The position numbers were made by a program, and so were the translations under genes. From the NCBI GenBank assembly GCA_030068525.1, contig JASJOS010000001.1:682001-746000 (forward strand): a stretch of DNA of 64,000 nt. The letters are read 5' to 3'. This DNA comes from Xanthocytophaga flava (lineage in GTDB: Bacteria; Bacteroidota; Bacteroidia; Cytophagales; 172606-1). Below, in pieces: positions 26,577 to 34,985 of this stretch; position 1 is the stretch's first letter; each line of letters opens with the position of its first letter. The notes beneath the pieces were generated by a model. The model did no database searches, was not told the origin of the DNA, and saw nothing but the letters and a program-made list of their open reading frames with translations.

Positions 26577-28652
26577 ATGAAAAAGTTATTTATCCTTATA
26601 TATATATGTCTAAGCAGTCTAACTACATTTGCCCAGTTAGACCGTAGCAAACGACCTACACCAGGCCCTGCTCCAGCAATTCGTTTGGGCAAATACGAAT
26701 CATTTCAGTTAGCGAATGGTTTAAAAATATTTGTAGTGACCAATAAGAAACTACCCCGTGTAGCGGTCAATCTGATCCTTGATTATATTCCCCCTCTCGA
26801 AAAAGAAGTAACAGGATTAGGAGATATAACTGGTCAAATGTTACGCACAGGTACTCAAACCCGTACCAAAGATCAGATTGACGAACAAATCGATTTTCTG
26901 GGAGCCACCTTATATACTTCTTCATCGGGAGCTTACGGCAGCAGTCTGAAAAAGCATCAGGATAAACTAATGGAGATTATGGCTGATCTGTTGCTTCATC
27001 CATCCTTCAAACAGGAAGAGTTGGATAAAATCAAAACAGAAAAGAAAAATGAGTTGTCACTTTCTAAAGACGAGCCAGAGTCTATTCTTCAACAGGTAAA
27101 AAGTGTGGTCCTTTATGGAAAGGATCATCCCTACGGAGAAATCACAACAGAAAAAAGCATTGATGCTATCACCCTTGACAAAATCAATACTTACTATACT
27201 ACCTATTTCAAACCTAATATTGGGTACATGGCATTTGTAGGAGATATTACATTAGCAGAAGCTAAAGCTTTAACTGAAAAATACTTCTCAACCTGGAAAC
27301 AGGGAACTGTACCTACTCCAACTTATATACAACCTAAAGTGCCTGCTAAAACAAAAGTGATAGTAGTTAACAAACCTGAAGCAGTACAAACAGTTCTTAG
27401 TATTGCCTATCCAATCGATTTTAAACCAGGTCCCCCCGATGCAATCAAAGCTTCTATTACCAATGATATTTTAGGTTATGGTGGATTTTCAGGACGGCTC
27501 TTTCAGAACTTGCGTGAAAAACATGGGTATACTTATGGTGCATATTCTTCCTTACAGAATGATAGGTTAGTGGGTTCTTTTAGTGCAGGTGGTAACATAA
27601 AAACCAACGTCATTGATAGTGCAATCACAGAAATAGTGAGTGAGATGCGCAGAATACGTGATGTTGTAGTAACAGATGCAGAACTGAAACAAACTAAGAA
27701 TATCCGAAATGGCATTTTTGTGCAATCATTGGAAGACCCGCAAACTATTGCCAGATTCGCTTTGAACACTGCCCGTTACAAATTACCAGCAGATTATTAT
27801 TCTAACTATCTAAAAAATATCGAAGCTGTAAAAATCCCAGACATACAGTCAATGGCTAAAAAATATATTCTGCCAGAAAATGCCTATATTCTTGTAGTGG
27901 GTAATGCAAGTGAGTTCGAAGCAAAGCTACAACAGTTTGGAGAGATTATACACTATGATGCAGAAGGTAATAAGATAGAAGCATCAACCACTAGTTCTAC
28001 TATTCCGGCAGACATAACTGCAGATAAAATCATTGGAAATTATATAAATGCTATAGGTGGTAAAGAAAAGCTGATCAAGATACGCGATGTTAGCACAAGT
28101 ATGAGTGCCAGAGTCCAGGGAATGGAAATGACAGGGATACGTCAACAAAAAACACCCAACAAACTTAAGATGAGCATGAAAATAGCAAGTATGGGAATGG
28201 AAGTACTAAAAATTGTCTCCAATGGAAATAAAGCTACCTTCTCTGCTATGGGCAATACACAAGAGTTAACAGGAAAAGAACTGGAATCTACCAAAGCGAT
28301 GAACACTCTTTTCCCAGAGTTATATTATGATCAGATTGGAGTTACAAGAACACTGAAAGGAACAGAAAAGATTAATGGATCAGATACCTACGTTATTGAA
28401 CTTACCTTACCAGGAGGAAGTAAAACAACGGAATACTTTGAGATAAATTCAGGTTTAAAAATCCGACAAATTCTTGTTGGTGAAACCAATGGCCAGACAG
28501 TTTCACAAACAACAAACTTTGGTGATTACAGAGAAGTTTCTGGTGTGAAATTCCCTTATTTACTAAGTACATCCTTTGGTCCACAGGTTGTAGATCTGAA
28601 AGTAACATCGATTGAACTCAACAAAGGATTGGGCGATGAAATATTTGAATAA
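26577..28652 (+). CDS. M16-like non-catalytic partner with extra C-terminal domain
   Basis: The 691-residue protein has a signal peptide (to about residue 20) and an M16 fold (about residues 35-460). The zinc site is absent: where HxxEH should be, the sequence is GLGDITGQML. It keeps the second-half motif NLREKHGYTYGAYSSL, which contributes substrate binding in the active/inactive pairs. A further domain of about 220 residues follows (from about 475; IIGNYINAIGGKEKLIKI to the end), with strands resembling outer-membrane lipoprotein-carrier folds. It most probably partners the preceding zinc peptidase. The terminator 28 nt after the stop ends the two-gene unit. Confidence 0.88.
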   Translation: MKKLFILIYICLSSLTTFAQLDRSKRPTPGPAPAIRLGKYESFQLANGLKIFVVTNKKLPRVAVNLILDYIPPLEKEVTGLGDITGQMLRTGTQTRTKDQIDEQIDFLGATLYTSSSGAYGSSLKKHQDKLMEIMADLLLHPSFKQEELDKIKTEKKNELSLSKDEPESILQQVKSVVLYGKDHPYGEITTEKSIDAITLDKINTYYTTYFKPNIGYMAFVGDITLAEAKALTEKYFSTWKQGTVPTPTYIQPKVPAKTKVIVVNKPEAVQTVLSIAYPIDFKPGPPDAIKASITNDILGYGGFSGRLFQNLREKHGYTYGAYSSLQNDRLVGSFSAGGNIKTNVIDSAITEIVSEMRRIRDVVVTDAELKQTKNIRNGIFVQSLEDPQTIARFALNTARYKLPADYYSNYLKNIEAVKIPDIQSMAKKYILPENAYILVVGNASEFEAKLQQFGEIIHYDAEGNKIEASTTSSTIPADITADKIIGNYINAIGGKEKLIKIRDVSTSMSARVQGMEMTGIRQQKTPNKLKMSMKIASMGMEVLKIVSNGNKATFSAMGNTQELTGKELESTKAMNTLFPELYYDQIGVTRTLKGTEKINGSDTYVIELTLPGGSKTTEYFEINSGLKIRQILVGETNGQTVSQTTNFGDYREVSGVKFPYLLSTSFGPQVVDLKVTSIELNKGLGDEIFE

Positions 28653-28680
28653 AGAGCTATAGTAGAATTATAAAAACAAA

Positions 28681-28712
28681 AGCCCATTTGAACTATGTCA
28701 AATGGGCTTTTT
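28681..28712 (+). terminator. Terminator of the M16 pair
   Basis: The 11-bp perfect stem AGCCCATTTGA / TCAAATGGGCT with a 6-nt loop is followed by a T5 run. It also lies past the stop of the convergent barrel gene and has an A-rich run on the other side, so it may serve both. Confidence 0.9.
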
Positions 28713-28728
28713 AGATAAATCGTATTTA

Positions 28729-29286
28729 TTATTTTTTACCACCACCAATTACGGCTCCAAGTTTCAGAGAGAAATAGTTACGATTGAAATCTGAAGGCTG
28801 ACCAGTGATCAAGTTGTATTCCAATCCCAAACGGAAGTGGCCAGCTTCAAAACCAATACGAGGTACAACACCAAACTTAGTTCCTACACTCATTTCAGGT
28901 GCCTCACTAGTTTCTGAATCAACACTTACAGACCCCATGTTGAAAAGACCTACACCCAGACCACCAAAAGGACGAAATCCGTTAGTGCCCACATAATAAT
29001 CACCAGTCAGAGCATAAGATCCAATGGCAGAGATATCTGCAGAAGCGTATTGATCGTTGCCACTTACATTTCCTAAGATAGCACCTTCAAAGCGAAGACC
29101 TGCTGCAAAATTGTCATGCAGGTTAAATTTAGGTTCTGCGTAAAATAATACACCTTTAGCTTTTCCAAAACCGTATCCAGCTCCTACATCTACTTTAAAT
29201 AGTTTGTAAGTTTCAGATTGAGCTTTAACCAAGGCTGGAGTCATCATTGCAAATAGTGCAAATGCAAGAATAGTAACTTTTTTCAT
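28729..29286 (-). CDS. Outer-membrane beta-barrel protein
   Basis: The 185-residue protein starts at the ATG at 29286 with a clear signal peptide (MKKVTILAFALFAMMTPALVKAQ). The longer frame to 29370 would place 28 residues before the signal and is rejected. The mature part is Gly-rich with alternating strands (KVDVGAGYGFG, FGGLGVGLFNMGS, FRLGLEYNLITG) and ends FSLKLGAVIGGGKK, a porin-like small barrel. Function unknown. A 17-bp palindrome lies in its upstream region. Confidence 0.82.
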   Translation of the reverse strand: MKKVTILAFALFAMMTPALVKAQSETYKLFKVDVGAGYGFGKAKGVLFYAEPKFNLHDNFAAGLRFEGAILGNVSGNDQYASADISAIGSYALTGDYYVGTNGFRPFGGLGVGLFNMGSVSVDSETSEAPEMSVGTKFGVVPRIGFEAGHFRLGLEYNLITGQPSDFNRNYFSLKLGAVIGGGKK

Positions 29287-29319
29287 TGATAAGAGTGTAG
29301 AGTTAGTTAAATAAGACCT

Positions 29320-29336
29320 GTAAACACTTTGTTTAC
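29320..29336. promoter_or_regulatory. Palindrome upstream of the barrel gene (candidate operator)
   Basis: GTAAACA-CTT-TGTTTAC is a 7-bp perfect inverted repeat with a 3-nt centre, 34 nt upstream of the start of the barrel gene. The symmetry and position fit a dimeric regulator site. The regulator is unknown. Confidence 0.35.
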
Positions 29337-29626
29337 GCCACAATATTAAATAGCATTTATCTTCCACCAAAAAATGAGGGACTTACTATCTTCTTCGAGC
29401 AAGTAATAAACAAGACTGGTAACACTAGAAAAACAACATCTTCTAAAAAAAACCAGATATTTTTTTTTACAGAAGACATTATCAATAAGACGGACAGCTA
29501 AAAACAGATACTTTTTCTTCTTACTATTCCACATATTGTCTAATTGAACAACAATTCACTACATTGTAATATATATAGCCTCATTTTTAATATATTCTCT
29601 ATTGAGGATTGATAATCTGTCATTTT

Positions 29627-29634
29627 TACATTTG
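29627..29634 (+). promoter_or_regulatory. Promoter -7 element of the cyclophilin gene
   Basis: A perfect TACATTTG is 25 nt upstream of the ATG, with a TTG 22 nt before it. Confidence 0.6.
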
Positions 29635-29659
29635 TTTTGCTCTTCATTACTAATCATAT

Positions 29660-30388
29660 ATGAATTGTCCTTTAAAACTTTCGTTCCGTATTCAATTATT
29701 GGTACTATCTGTCCTTGGAGTTCTATTATCTTGTGAAACCAAGAAAGTGCAGGAAACAGAAACAGATCCTGCAAAAATTCGTATCACCAAACACAATGTT
29801 GAACAGGTTCTAAAGCAATATGGTGAAGAGCATAAGGATTCTATCATTAGTATTGAAACTCCCTATGGTATTATCAAAGCAGTATTGTATACGAAAACAC
29901 CCCTCCACAGAGCAAGCTTCATACGTCTGATTAACAAAGGTTATTTCGACTCAGCAGACTTTTATCGTCTTGTCCCAGCTATGGTTATTCAGGGAGGGCA
30001 TCTGGATAAGAGACGCATGGGACTTGAGAACTACGAAATACCCCATGAAATAGATCCTCGGTGGTTTCACAAACGTGGAGCATTAGCCATGGCACATCGT
30101 GATGAGTCAGAAGGATCTTCTCCATATGACTTTTATATTGTCCAAGGATCTGTTTTTCGGGAAGATAGTGTACGAAGCATCAATAAAGATACAGGTTATC
30201 CCTTATTACTGAAACAATTGAAGACTTATACAACTGTAGGAGGTGTCCCCCACCTTGATTATCACTATACTGTTTTTGGAGAAGTAATAGAGGGATTAAA
30301 TCTGGTGGACAGTATAGCAGCAGAGCCATTGGAAGAAAATACCGAACATCCTAAAAATAGAATTCCTATTAGAATCACTATACCCTAG
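29660..30388 (+). CDS. Cyclophilin-type peptidyl-prolyl isomerase, lipoprotein
   Basis: The 242-residue protein has an N-terminal leader ending in a lipobox (LSVLGVLLSCETKK, Cys near residue 28), so it is expected to be lipid-anchored in the envelope. The cyclophilin core is present: FIRLINKGYFDSADFYRLVPAMVIQGG, GALAMAHRDESEGSSPYDFYIVQG and a closing VFGEVIEGLNLVDSIA. Cyclophilins isomerise X-Pro bonds and help protein folding in the periplasm. The usual GSQFFI segment is replaced by SPYDFYIV, as in several Bacteroidota homologues. It has its own promoter. Confidence 0.9.
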   Translation: MNCPLKLSFRIQLLVLSVLGVLLSCETKKVQETETDPAKIRITKHNVEQVLKQYGEEHKDSIISIETPYGIIKAVLYTKTPLHRASFIRLINKGYFDSADFYRLVPAMVIQGGHLDKRRMGLENYEIPHEIDPRWFHKRGALAMAHRDESEGSSPYDFYIVQGSVFREDSVRSINKDTGYPLLLKQLKTYTTVGGVPHLDYHYTVFGEVIEGLNLVDSIAAEPLEENTEHPKNRIPIRITIP

Positions 30389-30571
30389 GCTTAGGGCATA
30401 TACAAATATTTACTCTGATTATCAACTATATAAAACACAACTATGAACAAGGTATCCATGTAAGTAATATAGGTGTAAATTCTATAAAGTGCTGCGAAGC
30501 TCCGTATTTAGCGGATTGGTTGCTTTATTTTCAGGTATGATTCTCTTATGCCATTCATTCTTCTTTAAGTC

Positions 30572-30589
30572 CAAATCATAGAGTTACAC
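30572..30589 (+). repeat. Direct repeat copy 1 (CAAATCATAGAGTTACAC)
   Basis: Copy 1 matches copy 2 at 17 of 18 bases, differing by C for T at position 6. Both lie upstream of the surface protein gene, on the same strand. Confidence 0.6.
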
Positions 30590-30801
30590 AGATGTTTTTT
30601 TGTTCTCACTTTTTTGATATCTTTTATATATTTTCTGAATACACTTTCTCCATTTTCAGATTATTCATGCATAGTAATACCGTAAGAACCACTCAATTCT
30701 AAGGTTCAATAAGCATACTTCCTTACTCAAAAGTCATCGACAGTTTTCCTGCATTCATAGCCCAAAACCCTTTCAATAATCGATTAGACCTTGTGTTTCT
30801 T

Positions 30802-30819
30802 CAAATTATAGAGTTACAC
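30802..30819 (+). repeat. Direct repeat copy 2 (CAAATTATAGAGTTACAC)
   Basis: Copy 2 of the spaced repeat, 230 nt downstream of copy 1 and 184 nt before the surface protein ATG. A shared protein-binding site or remnant of a larger duplication are both possible. Confidence 0.6.
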
Positions 30820-31003
30820 TCCGCACATGCTTCGTATATATAGGTAAAATATTACGTTAACAATAACTTAGACCAGGATGTAAAGCAAGGTATCAAAAAG
30901 AGTTTTCTACATATTTCTTACATCCGTTATGTTTTAAGTTATCCTATACCACTCACATTAGATTATATCTCTTTTTTTGCATATTCAGTAATTATACAGC
31001 ATT

Positions 31004-33559
31004 ATGCCTACTTATCCAGCTATATTTACCAAAATAACAACAGTATTAATTATACTATTCGCAACAGGTACTGTAGTTGTAAAAGGACAAAGTTGTACAA
31101 CTGGTTGTACAATTACAATAAATGGAAGTAACTCTGCAACTTCTAATGGAGATATAATTCTATCATCTGGAACATTATGTATAACAGCATCAACTTCTCG
31201 TAATATTTATATTACAGGGAGTAATACAAGTGTATGTATAGCCTCTGGTGTAACCCTCAGTAATAATATACTGGATATTGGCTTAAGTATTAGTACAGTC
31301 TCAATTACTAATTATGGTACATTGAACAGTACTTCCATCGTACCACATAGCTCAAGTAGCAATCTCACTATTAATAACTCAGGTACTATTAATAATAGCA
31401 GTTCTATTATTTTTTGGACTGCTGTTAGCAATTTTACACTTAATAATACTGGTACAATGAATGCATCCCTAACTAGTGGAATATCAAGTGGATTACCAAC
31501 TAATACCATAATAAATAATAGTGGCACATGGGGTGGAACAATTACTGCAAATATTACTACAGGTACTACGATTACCAATAATAGTGGTAACTGGGCGGGA
31601 ACCATCAGTGGTGCAATTACAGGAGGAACCATAATTAATAATAGTACAACTAATAATGCATGGACAGGCACTATTAGTGGAAATAATTCAGGAGGTGCGA
31701 TTACAAACAACGGTACATGGAATGGAGCCATTTCTGGTCAAATATCAGGTACAGCTTCTATTACCAATAATGGCACCTGGAGTAACTGGAATACAATAAG
31801 TGGAGCTATATCAGGAGGTAGTATTACCAATAATGGTACTTGGAATGTCCCAATGACTGGCGCTATCAGTGGTGGAACTATCACAAACAACAGCGGAAAA
31901 ACCTGGAATGGTAGTATTAGTGGAGATATATCAGGAGGAAATATTACAAATAATGGTACTTGGGCCAATACTATTACAGGTGGTATTAGTGGAGGTACTA
32001 TTACAAATGCAAGCGGAGCGACATGGAGTGGTAACCTTGATACTAATCCTATTACAGGTGGAGCTATAATCAATAATGGTACATGGACAGGGACAATGAG
32101 TAAACCTCGTTCAGGAGGTGCTCTCACTAACAATAATATCTGGAACGGACTTACCAATGGTGCTATATCAGGTAATGCTTCTATTACAAATAATGCTACC
32201 TGGAATGGAGCTTATAATACATCAATAAATGGTGCGGGTGTAGTAGTTAATAATAATGGAACATGGTCTTCTACTGCTACAATAAGTAACTTCAGTGGAG
32301 GAACCTTTAATAACAATAATGGAGCGACATTTCAACCCAATCAAAACTTTATACTATCAGGTTCAGCTATCTTCAATAATAATAGTGGAAGTACATTTAA
32401 TCCCTCGGCTCTTCAGATAGATGGAACCAGTACAATCAATAATTACAGTTCAATCACAAATACTCCTGTTACAGTAAATAGTGGAACATTCAATAATACA
32501 AGCTCTGGTACTTTTACAGGGACTCTTAACAGTAACGGTGGCACTTACAATAATGCAGGAACAACAACTGTAACAAATAGTATAAGTATCTCAGGAGCAA
32601 TTAACTCTACAGCTGGAGGAACGCTTACATTTAATGGAAACGTCACGGCAAATGGCCCTGTAACAGCGACAGGAAGTAAAGTAACTATTAATGGAAACTT
32701 AACGAATAACAATACAATAAGTCTTACAAATACAGAATTTAATGTAAACGGAAATTATACTAACCAAGGAACGTTAAATCTCGCGGGGTCTCTGGTAAAA
32801 ATAACTGGCAACTTTAATAACAATGGTGGGACTGTCAGAAATACCAATCCTATCACTTGTTCTAAAGTAGCGCCATCAGGCAATGCTACAAACACAGGTA
32901 CATTTGGGACTAGTAGCAGCGCAACTGTTGACATCTGCCGTGGAGGAGCAAGTTCCTTTAACTCTAATAGTGGTACTGTTAATGCTACAGTATGTACATG
33001 CTCTGTCAATCCATTACCTGTAACTTTCATTAGTTTCTCAGGAAAAGTAGTCAATAGCACTGTAGTATTAACATGGTCAACAGTTTCAGAAGAAAACAAC
33101 AAAGCCTTTATCATTGAACGTTCTGTGGATGGGAAAACATTTGAAGCAATAGCAGAAGTAGCAGGAAATGGTACTACTAACCAGATATCAGCCTACGAAT
33201 TAGTAGACTCGAATCCTTTAAATGGTCAAAATTATTATCGAATCAAACAAGTTGACTATGATAATAAGGAGTCTTACTATAGTAAAGTAGTATCAATATC
33301 CATACAATCAGTTGTTCCACAGCTTTTATTAGCACCCAATCCTGTCAATTCAGATAAGGTTACTTTACTTCTATCTGATATTTCAGATAAACTTACCGTT
33401 ACAATTATTGATATGAAAGGGGCAATTCTTTCAGTACAAAAATATGCTGATCCCCAATCTGAAAACGAAGTAGATATTCAGAAGCTGGTTAAAGGGGTAT
33501 ATCTGGTACAGGTTCAGACAGGAACCACAGTCAAAACCCTAAGGCTTGTTAAACTCTAA
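31004..33559 (+). CDS. Repetitive surface protein with type IX secretion sorting domain
   Basis: The 851-residue protein has an N-terminal signal (to about residue 28) and a long middle made of short Asn/Thr/Gly-rich units such as ISGGTITNNGTW, predicted as a beta-solenoid. After about residue 670 a fibronectin-like region follows (FISFSGKVVNSTVVLTWSTV, YYRIKQVDYD). The last 75 residues are a type A T9SS C-terminal sorting domain (LLAPNPVNSDKVTLLL ... KGVYLVQVQTGTTVKTLRLVKL). It is expected to be exported by T9SS and attached to or released from the surface, perhaps as an adhesin. There are few Cys residues. Its terminator is 18 nt after the stop. Confidence 0.88.
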   Translation: MPTYPAIFTKITTVLIILFATGTVVVKGQSCTTGCTITINGSNSATSNGDIILSSGTLCITASTSRNIYITGSNTSVCIASGVTLSNNILDIGLSISTVSITNYGTLNSTSIVPHSSSSNLTINNSGTINNSSSIIFWTAVSNFTLNNTGTMNASLTSGISSGLPTNTIINNSGTWGGTITANITTGTTITNNSGNWAGTISGAITGGTIINNSTTNNAWTGTISGNNSGGAITNNGTWNGAISGQISGTASITNNGTWSNWNTISGAISGGSITNNGTWNVPMTGAISGGTITNNSGKTWNGSISGDISGGNITNNGTWANTITGGISGGTITNASGATWSGNLDTNPITGGAIINNGTWTGTMSKPRSGGALTNNNIWNGLTNGAISGNASITNNATWNGAYNTSINGAGVVVNNNGTWSSTATISNFSGGTFNNNNGATFQPNQNFILSGSAIFNNNSGSTFNPSALQIDGTSTINNYSSITNTPVTVNSGTFNNTSSGTFTGTLNSNGGTYNNAGTTTVTNSISISGAINSTAGGTLTFNGNVTANGPVTATGSKVTINGNLTNNNTISLTNTEFNVNGNYTNQGTLNLAGSLVKITGNFNNNGGTVRNTNPITCSKVAPSGNATNTGTFGTSSSATVDICRGGASSFNSNSGTVNATVCTCSVNPLPVTFISFSGKVVNSTVVLTWSTVSEENNKAFIIERSVDGKTFEAIAEVAGNGTTNQISAYELVDSNPLNGQNYYRIKQVDYDNKESYYSKVVSISIQSVVPQLLLAPNPVNSDKVTLLLSDISDKLTVTIIDMKGAILSVQKYADPQSENEVDIQKLVKGVYLVQVQTGTTVKTLRLVKL
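31510..32290 (+). repeat. Tandem degenerate repeat encoding ISGG-ITNNGTW units
   Basis: About ten to twelve imperfect units of roughly 20-23 codons encode variants of ISGGxITNNGTWxGx. The DNA is much less conserved than the protein pattern, so it is an old repeat. Boundaries are approximate. Confidence 0.7.
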
Positions 33560-33577
33560 CATATAGATATATCTGAT

Positions 33578-33609
33578 AAACGCCTGAGGTAAATCTCAGG
33601 CGTTTATCT
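33578..33609 (+). terminator. Terminator of the surface protein gene
   Basis: The 10-bp perfect stem AAACGCCTGA / TCAGGCGTTT with an 8-nt loop is followed by ATCTTTT. Confidence 0.85.
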
Positions 33610-33621
33610 TTTAGAAAGTAC

Positions 33622-33629
33622 TATCTTTG
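33622..33629 (+). promoter_or_regulatory. Promoter -7 element of the exonuclease gene
   Basis: A perfect TATCTTTG is 24 nt upstream of the ATG at 33654. The TTG at 33627 in the longest open frame lies inside this element, so it cannot be the start. Confidence 0.6.
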
Positions 33630-33653
33630 AATGTAACATTAATCGCACAAACA

Positions 33654-34172
33654 ATGACCTATATTATGGTAGACATAGAAAGTGATGGCCCTATTCCGGG
33701 TGATTACTCTATGATTTCATTTGGAGCAGTAGTTGTTGATGAATTACTGAATAAAACTTTTTATGGACAATTACGTCCTATTTCAGATAAGTTTATTCCA
33801 GAAGCTCTTGCTGTATCCGGACATACCCGTCAGGAAACGCTGATGTTTCCGGAAGCCAAGCAAGTAATGACAGATTTTTCTCATTGGATTAAAGAAAACA
33901 CAACAGACCGCGCCATCTTTATCAGTGATAACAATGGATTTGACTGGATGTTTATCTGCTGGTATTTCCATCATTTCCTGGGCAACAACCCTTTTGGTTT
34001 CAGTTCTCAGAATTTGGGAAGCTTATATAAAGGCCTTGAGAAAGACACATTCAAGAACTTTAAGCATCTCCGCAAAACTACTCACACTCATCATCCGGTA
34101 GATGATGCAAAAGGAAACGCAGAAGCATTGGTAACCATGAAGAAAAATATGGGACTTAAAATCAAATTTTAA
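33654..34172 (+). CDS. DEDDh-type 3'-5' exonuclease
   Basis: The 172-residue protein has the DEDD exonuclease motifs: DIESDGP at the N-terminus (Exo I Asp and Glu), FISDNNGFDWMF in the middle (Exo II Asp), and HHPVDDAKGNAEAL near the end (Exo III His and Asp). Its small size and single-domain make-up resemble RNase T or the proofreading domain DnaQ without the polymerase-binding part, so it may trim RNA or DNA ends. The start ATG 33654 follows the promoter. It is a single gene before the sigma-factor cassette. Confidence 0.88.
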   Translation: MTYIMVDIESDGPIPGDYSMISFGAVVVDELLNKTFYGQLRPISDKFIPEALAVSGHTRQETLMFPEAKQVMTDFSHWIKENTTDRAIFISDNNGFDWMFICWYFHHFLGNNPFGFSSQNLGSLYKGLEKDTFKNFKHLRKTTHTHHPVDDAKGNAEALVTMKKNMGLKIKF

Positions 34173-34258
34173 ATTCCATACCTTATTTAGCACCCTATAT
34201 TCATTTTCATTTAACAATAAGTTAACTTATTGGCACCAGCAGATAGATTTGTAAGTTT

Positions 34259-34266
34259 TATCTTTG
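34259..34266 (+). promoter_or_regulatory. Promoter -7 element of the ECF sigma gene
   Basis: A perfect TATCTTTG lies 19 nt upstream of the ATG at 34286 and 10 nt upstream of the ATG at 34277, giving a very short leader. A second perfect -7 match, TAGATTTG, lies at 34244-34251. Confidence 0.5.
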
Positions 34267-34285
34267 CCCCCTCTTGATGAGGTGT

Positions 34286-34831
34286 ATGAGCAATGTTGAA
34301 AACGAAACAATAATCTGGTCTCAACTACGAAAAGCAGATCCGGAAGCATTCCAGATCCTGTATGACAAATACTGGACTCCGCTTTTTTTATATGCCTACC
34401 GCATTCTCAACAACAAACAAGAAGCTCAGGATATTCTTCAGCTTTTCTTCAGCGACCTCTGGGAAAAATCAGCCACTCTGCCTTTTGTAACAGACATAAG
34501 ACCCTACCTATTTAGAGGACTGAAAAATCGCATTCTGAATTCTATTCGGGATAAACAGATTGAAGAAAAACAGATTGCAGCATTTTACGAAGTCCTGGAT
34601 GAGACAGATACTATTCCAGATGACCTCATGCATGATATCACATTTAAAGATAAAATCATTCCCTTACTGGAAATACTCCCTCCCCGCATGCAGGAAGTAC
34701 TGCAAATGCATTATCTACATGGAATATCAGTGACTGATATTGCAGATGAACTAGGTTCCGCACCCCAAACTATCCGTAACCAATTAAATATTGCGCTAAA
34801 ACGTCTGCGGGAAAAGCTGGTTGTCAGATAA
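34286..34831 (+). CDS. RNA polymerase sigma-70 factor, ECF family (FecI-like)
   Basis: The 181-residue protein has sigma region 2 (RKADPEAFQILYDKYWTPLFLYAYRIL...AQDILQLFFSDLW) and region 4 (LPPRMQEVLQMHYLHGISVTDIADELGSAPQTIRNQL) with a helix-turn-helix. It is the Bacteroidota type that is controlled by a FecR anti-sigma factor and an outer-membrane SusC-like transducer. FecR, SusC with an STN domain, and SusD follow in order. ATG 34277 or TTG 34274 are alternative starts; 34286 gives the most typical family N-terminus. Confidence 0.93.
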   Translation: MSNVENETIIWSQLRKADPEAFQILYDKYWTPLFLYAYRILNNKQEAQDILQLFFSDLWEKSATLPFVTDIRPYLFRGLKNRILNSIRDKQIEEKQIAAFYEVLDETDTIPDDLMHDITFKDKIIPLLEILPPRMQEVLQMHYLHGISVTDIADELGSAPQTIRNQLNIALKRLREKLVVR

Positions 34832-34985
34832 TAAAGCGTTTACACATATTATCATCTCCTCAGTACACAGCCATAAAGTATACATTACGTATATATTTCC
34901 TTTTTTATCAAATTGTTAATTCCTGTTTTTGCGATGGTTACAATTCAGGTATACTGTGTCTTTGAAGTAAAATAAGTTTTCATTC

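Larger units (their letters stand above)
29287..29659. other. Divergent AT-rich intergenic region
   Basis: This region separates the barrel protein gene from the cyclophilin gene. It holds the palindrome at 29320-29336 and the cyclophilin promoter at 29627-29634. No open frame or RNA gene is convincing. Confidence 0.5.
30389..31003. other. 615-nt intergenic region with a spaced direct repeat
   Basis: No convincing coding frame is present in this region. It holds an 18-nt sequence twice, 230 nt apart (30572-30589 and 30802-30819). The right part must include the promoter and leader of the large surface protein. No RNA gene was recognised. Confidence 0.5.

Noticed and set aside
31312..32157. 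Two 139-codon minus-strand frames opposite the surface protein gene
   Set aside because: They are Pro/Leu/Val-rich mirror translations of the ISGGxITNNGTW repeats and have no independent support.
31510..32290. Possible CRISPR-like array in the regular repeats
   Set aside because: The units are coding, degenerate and contiguous within one open frame, with no constant repeat/variable spacer pattern.
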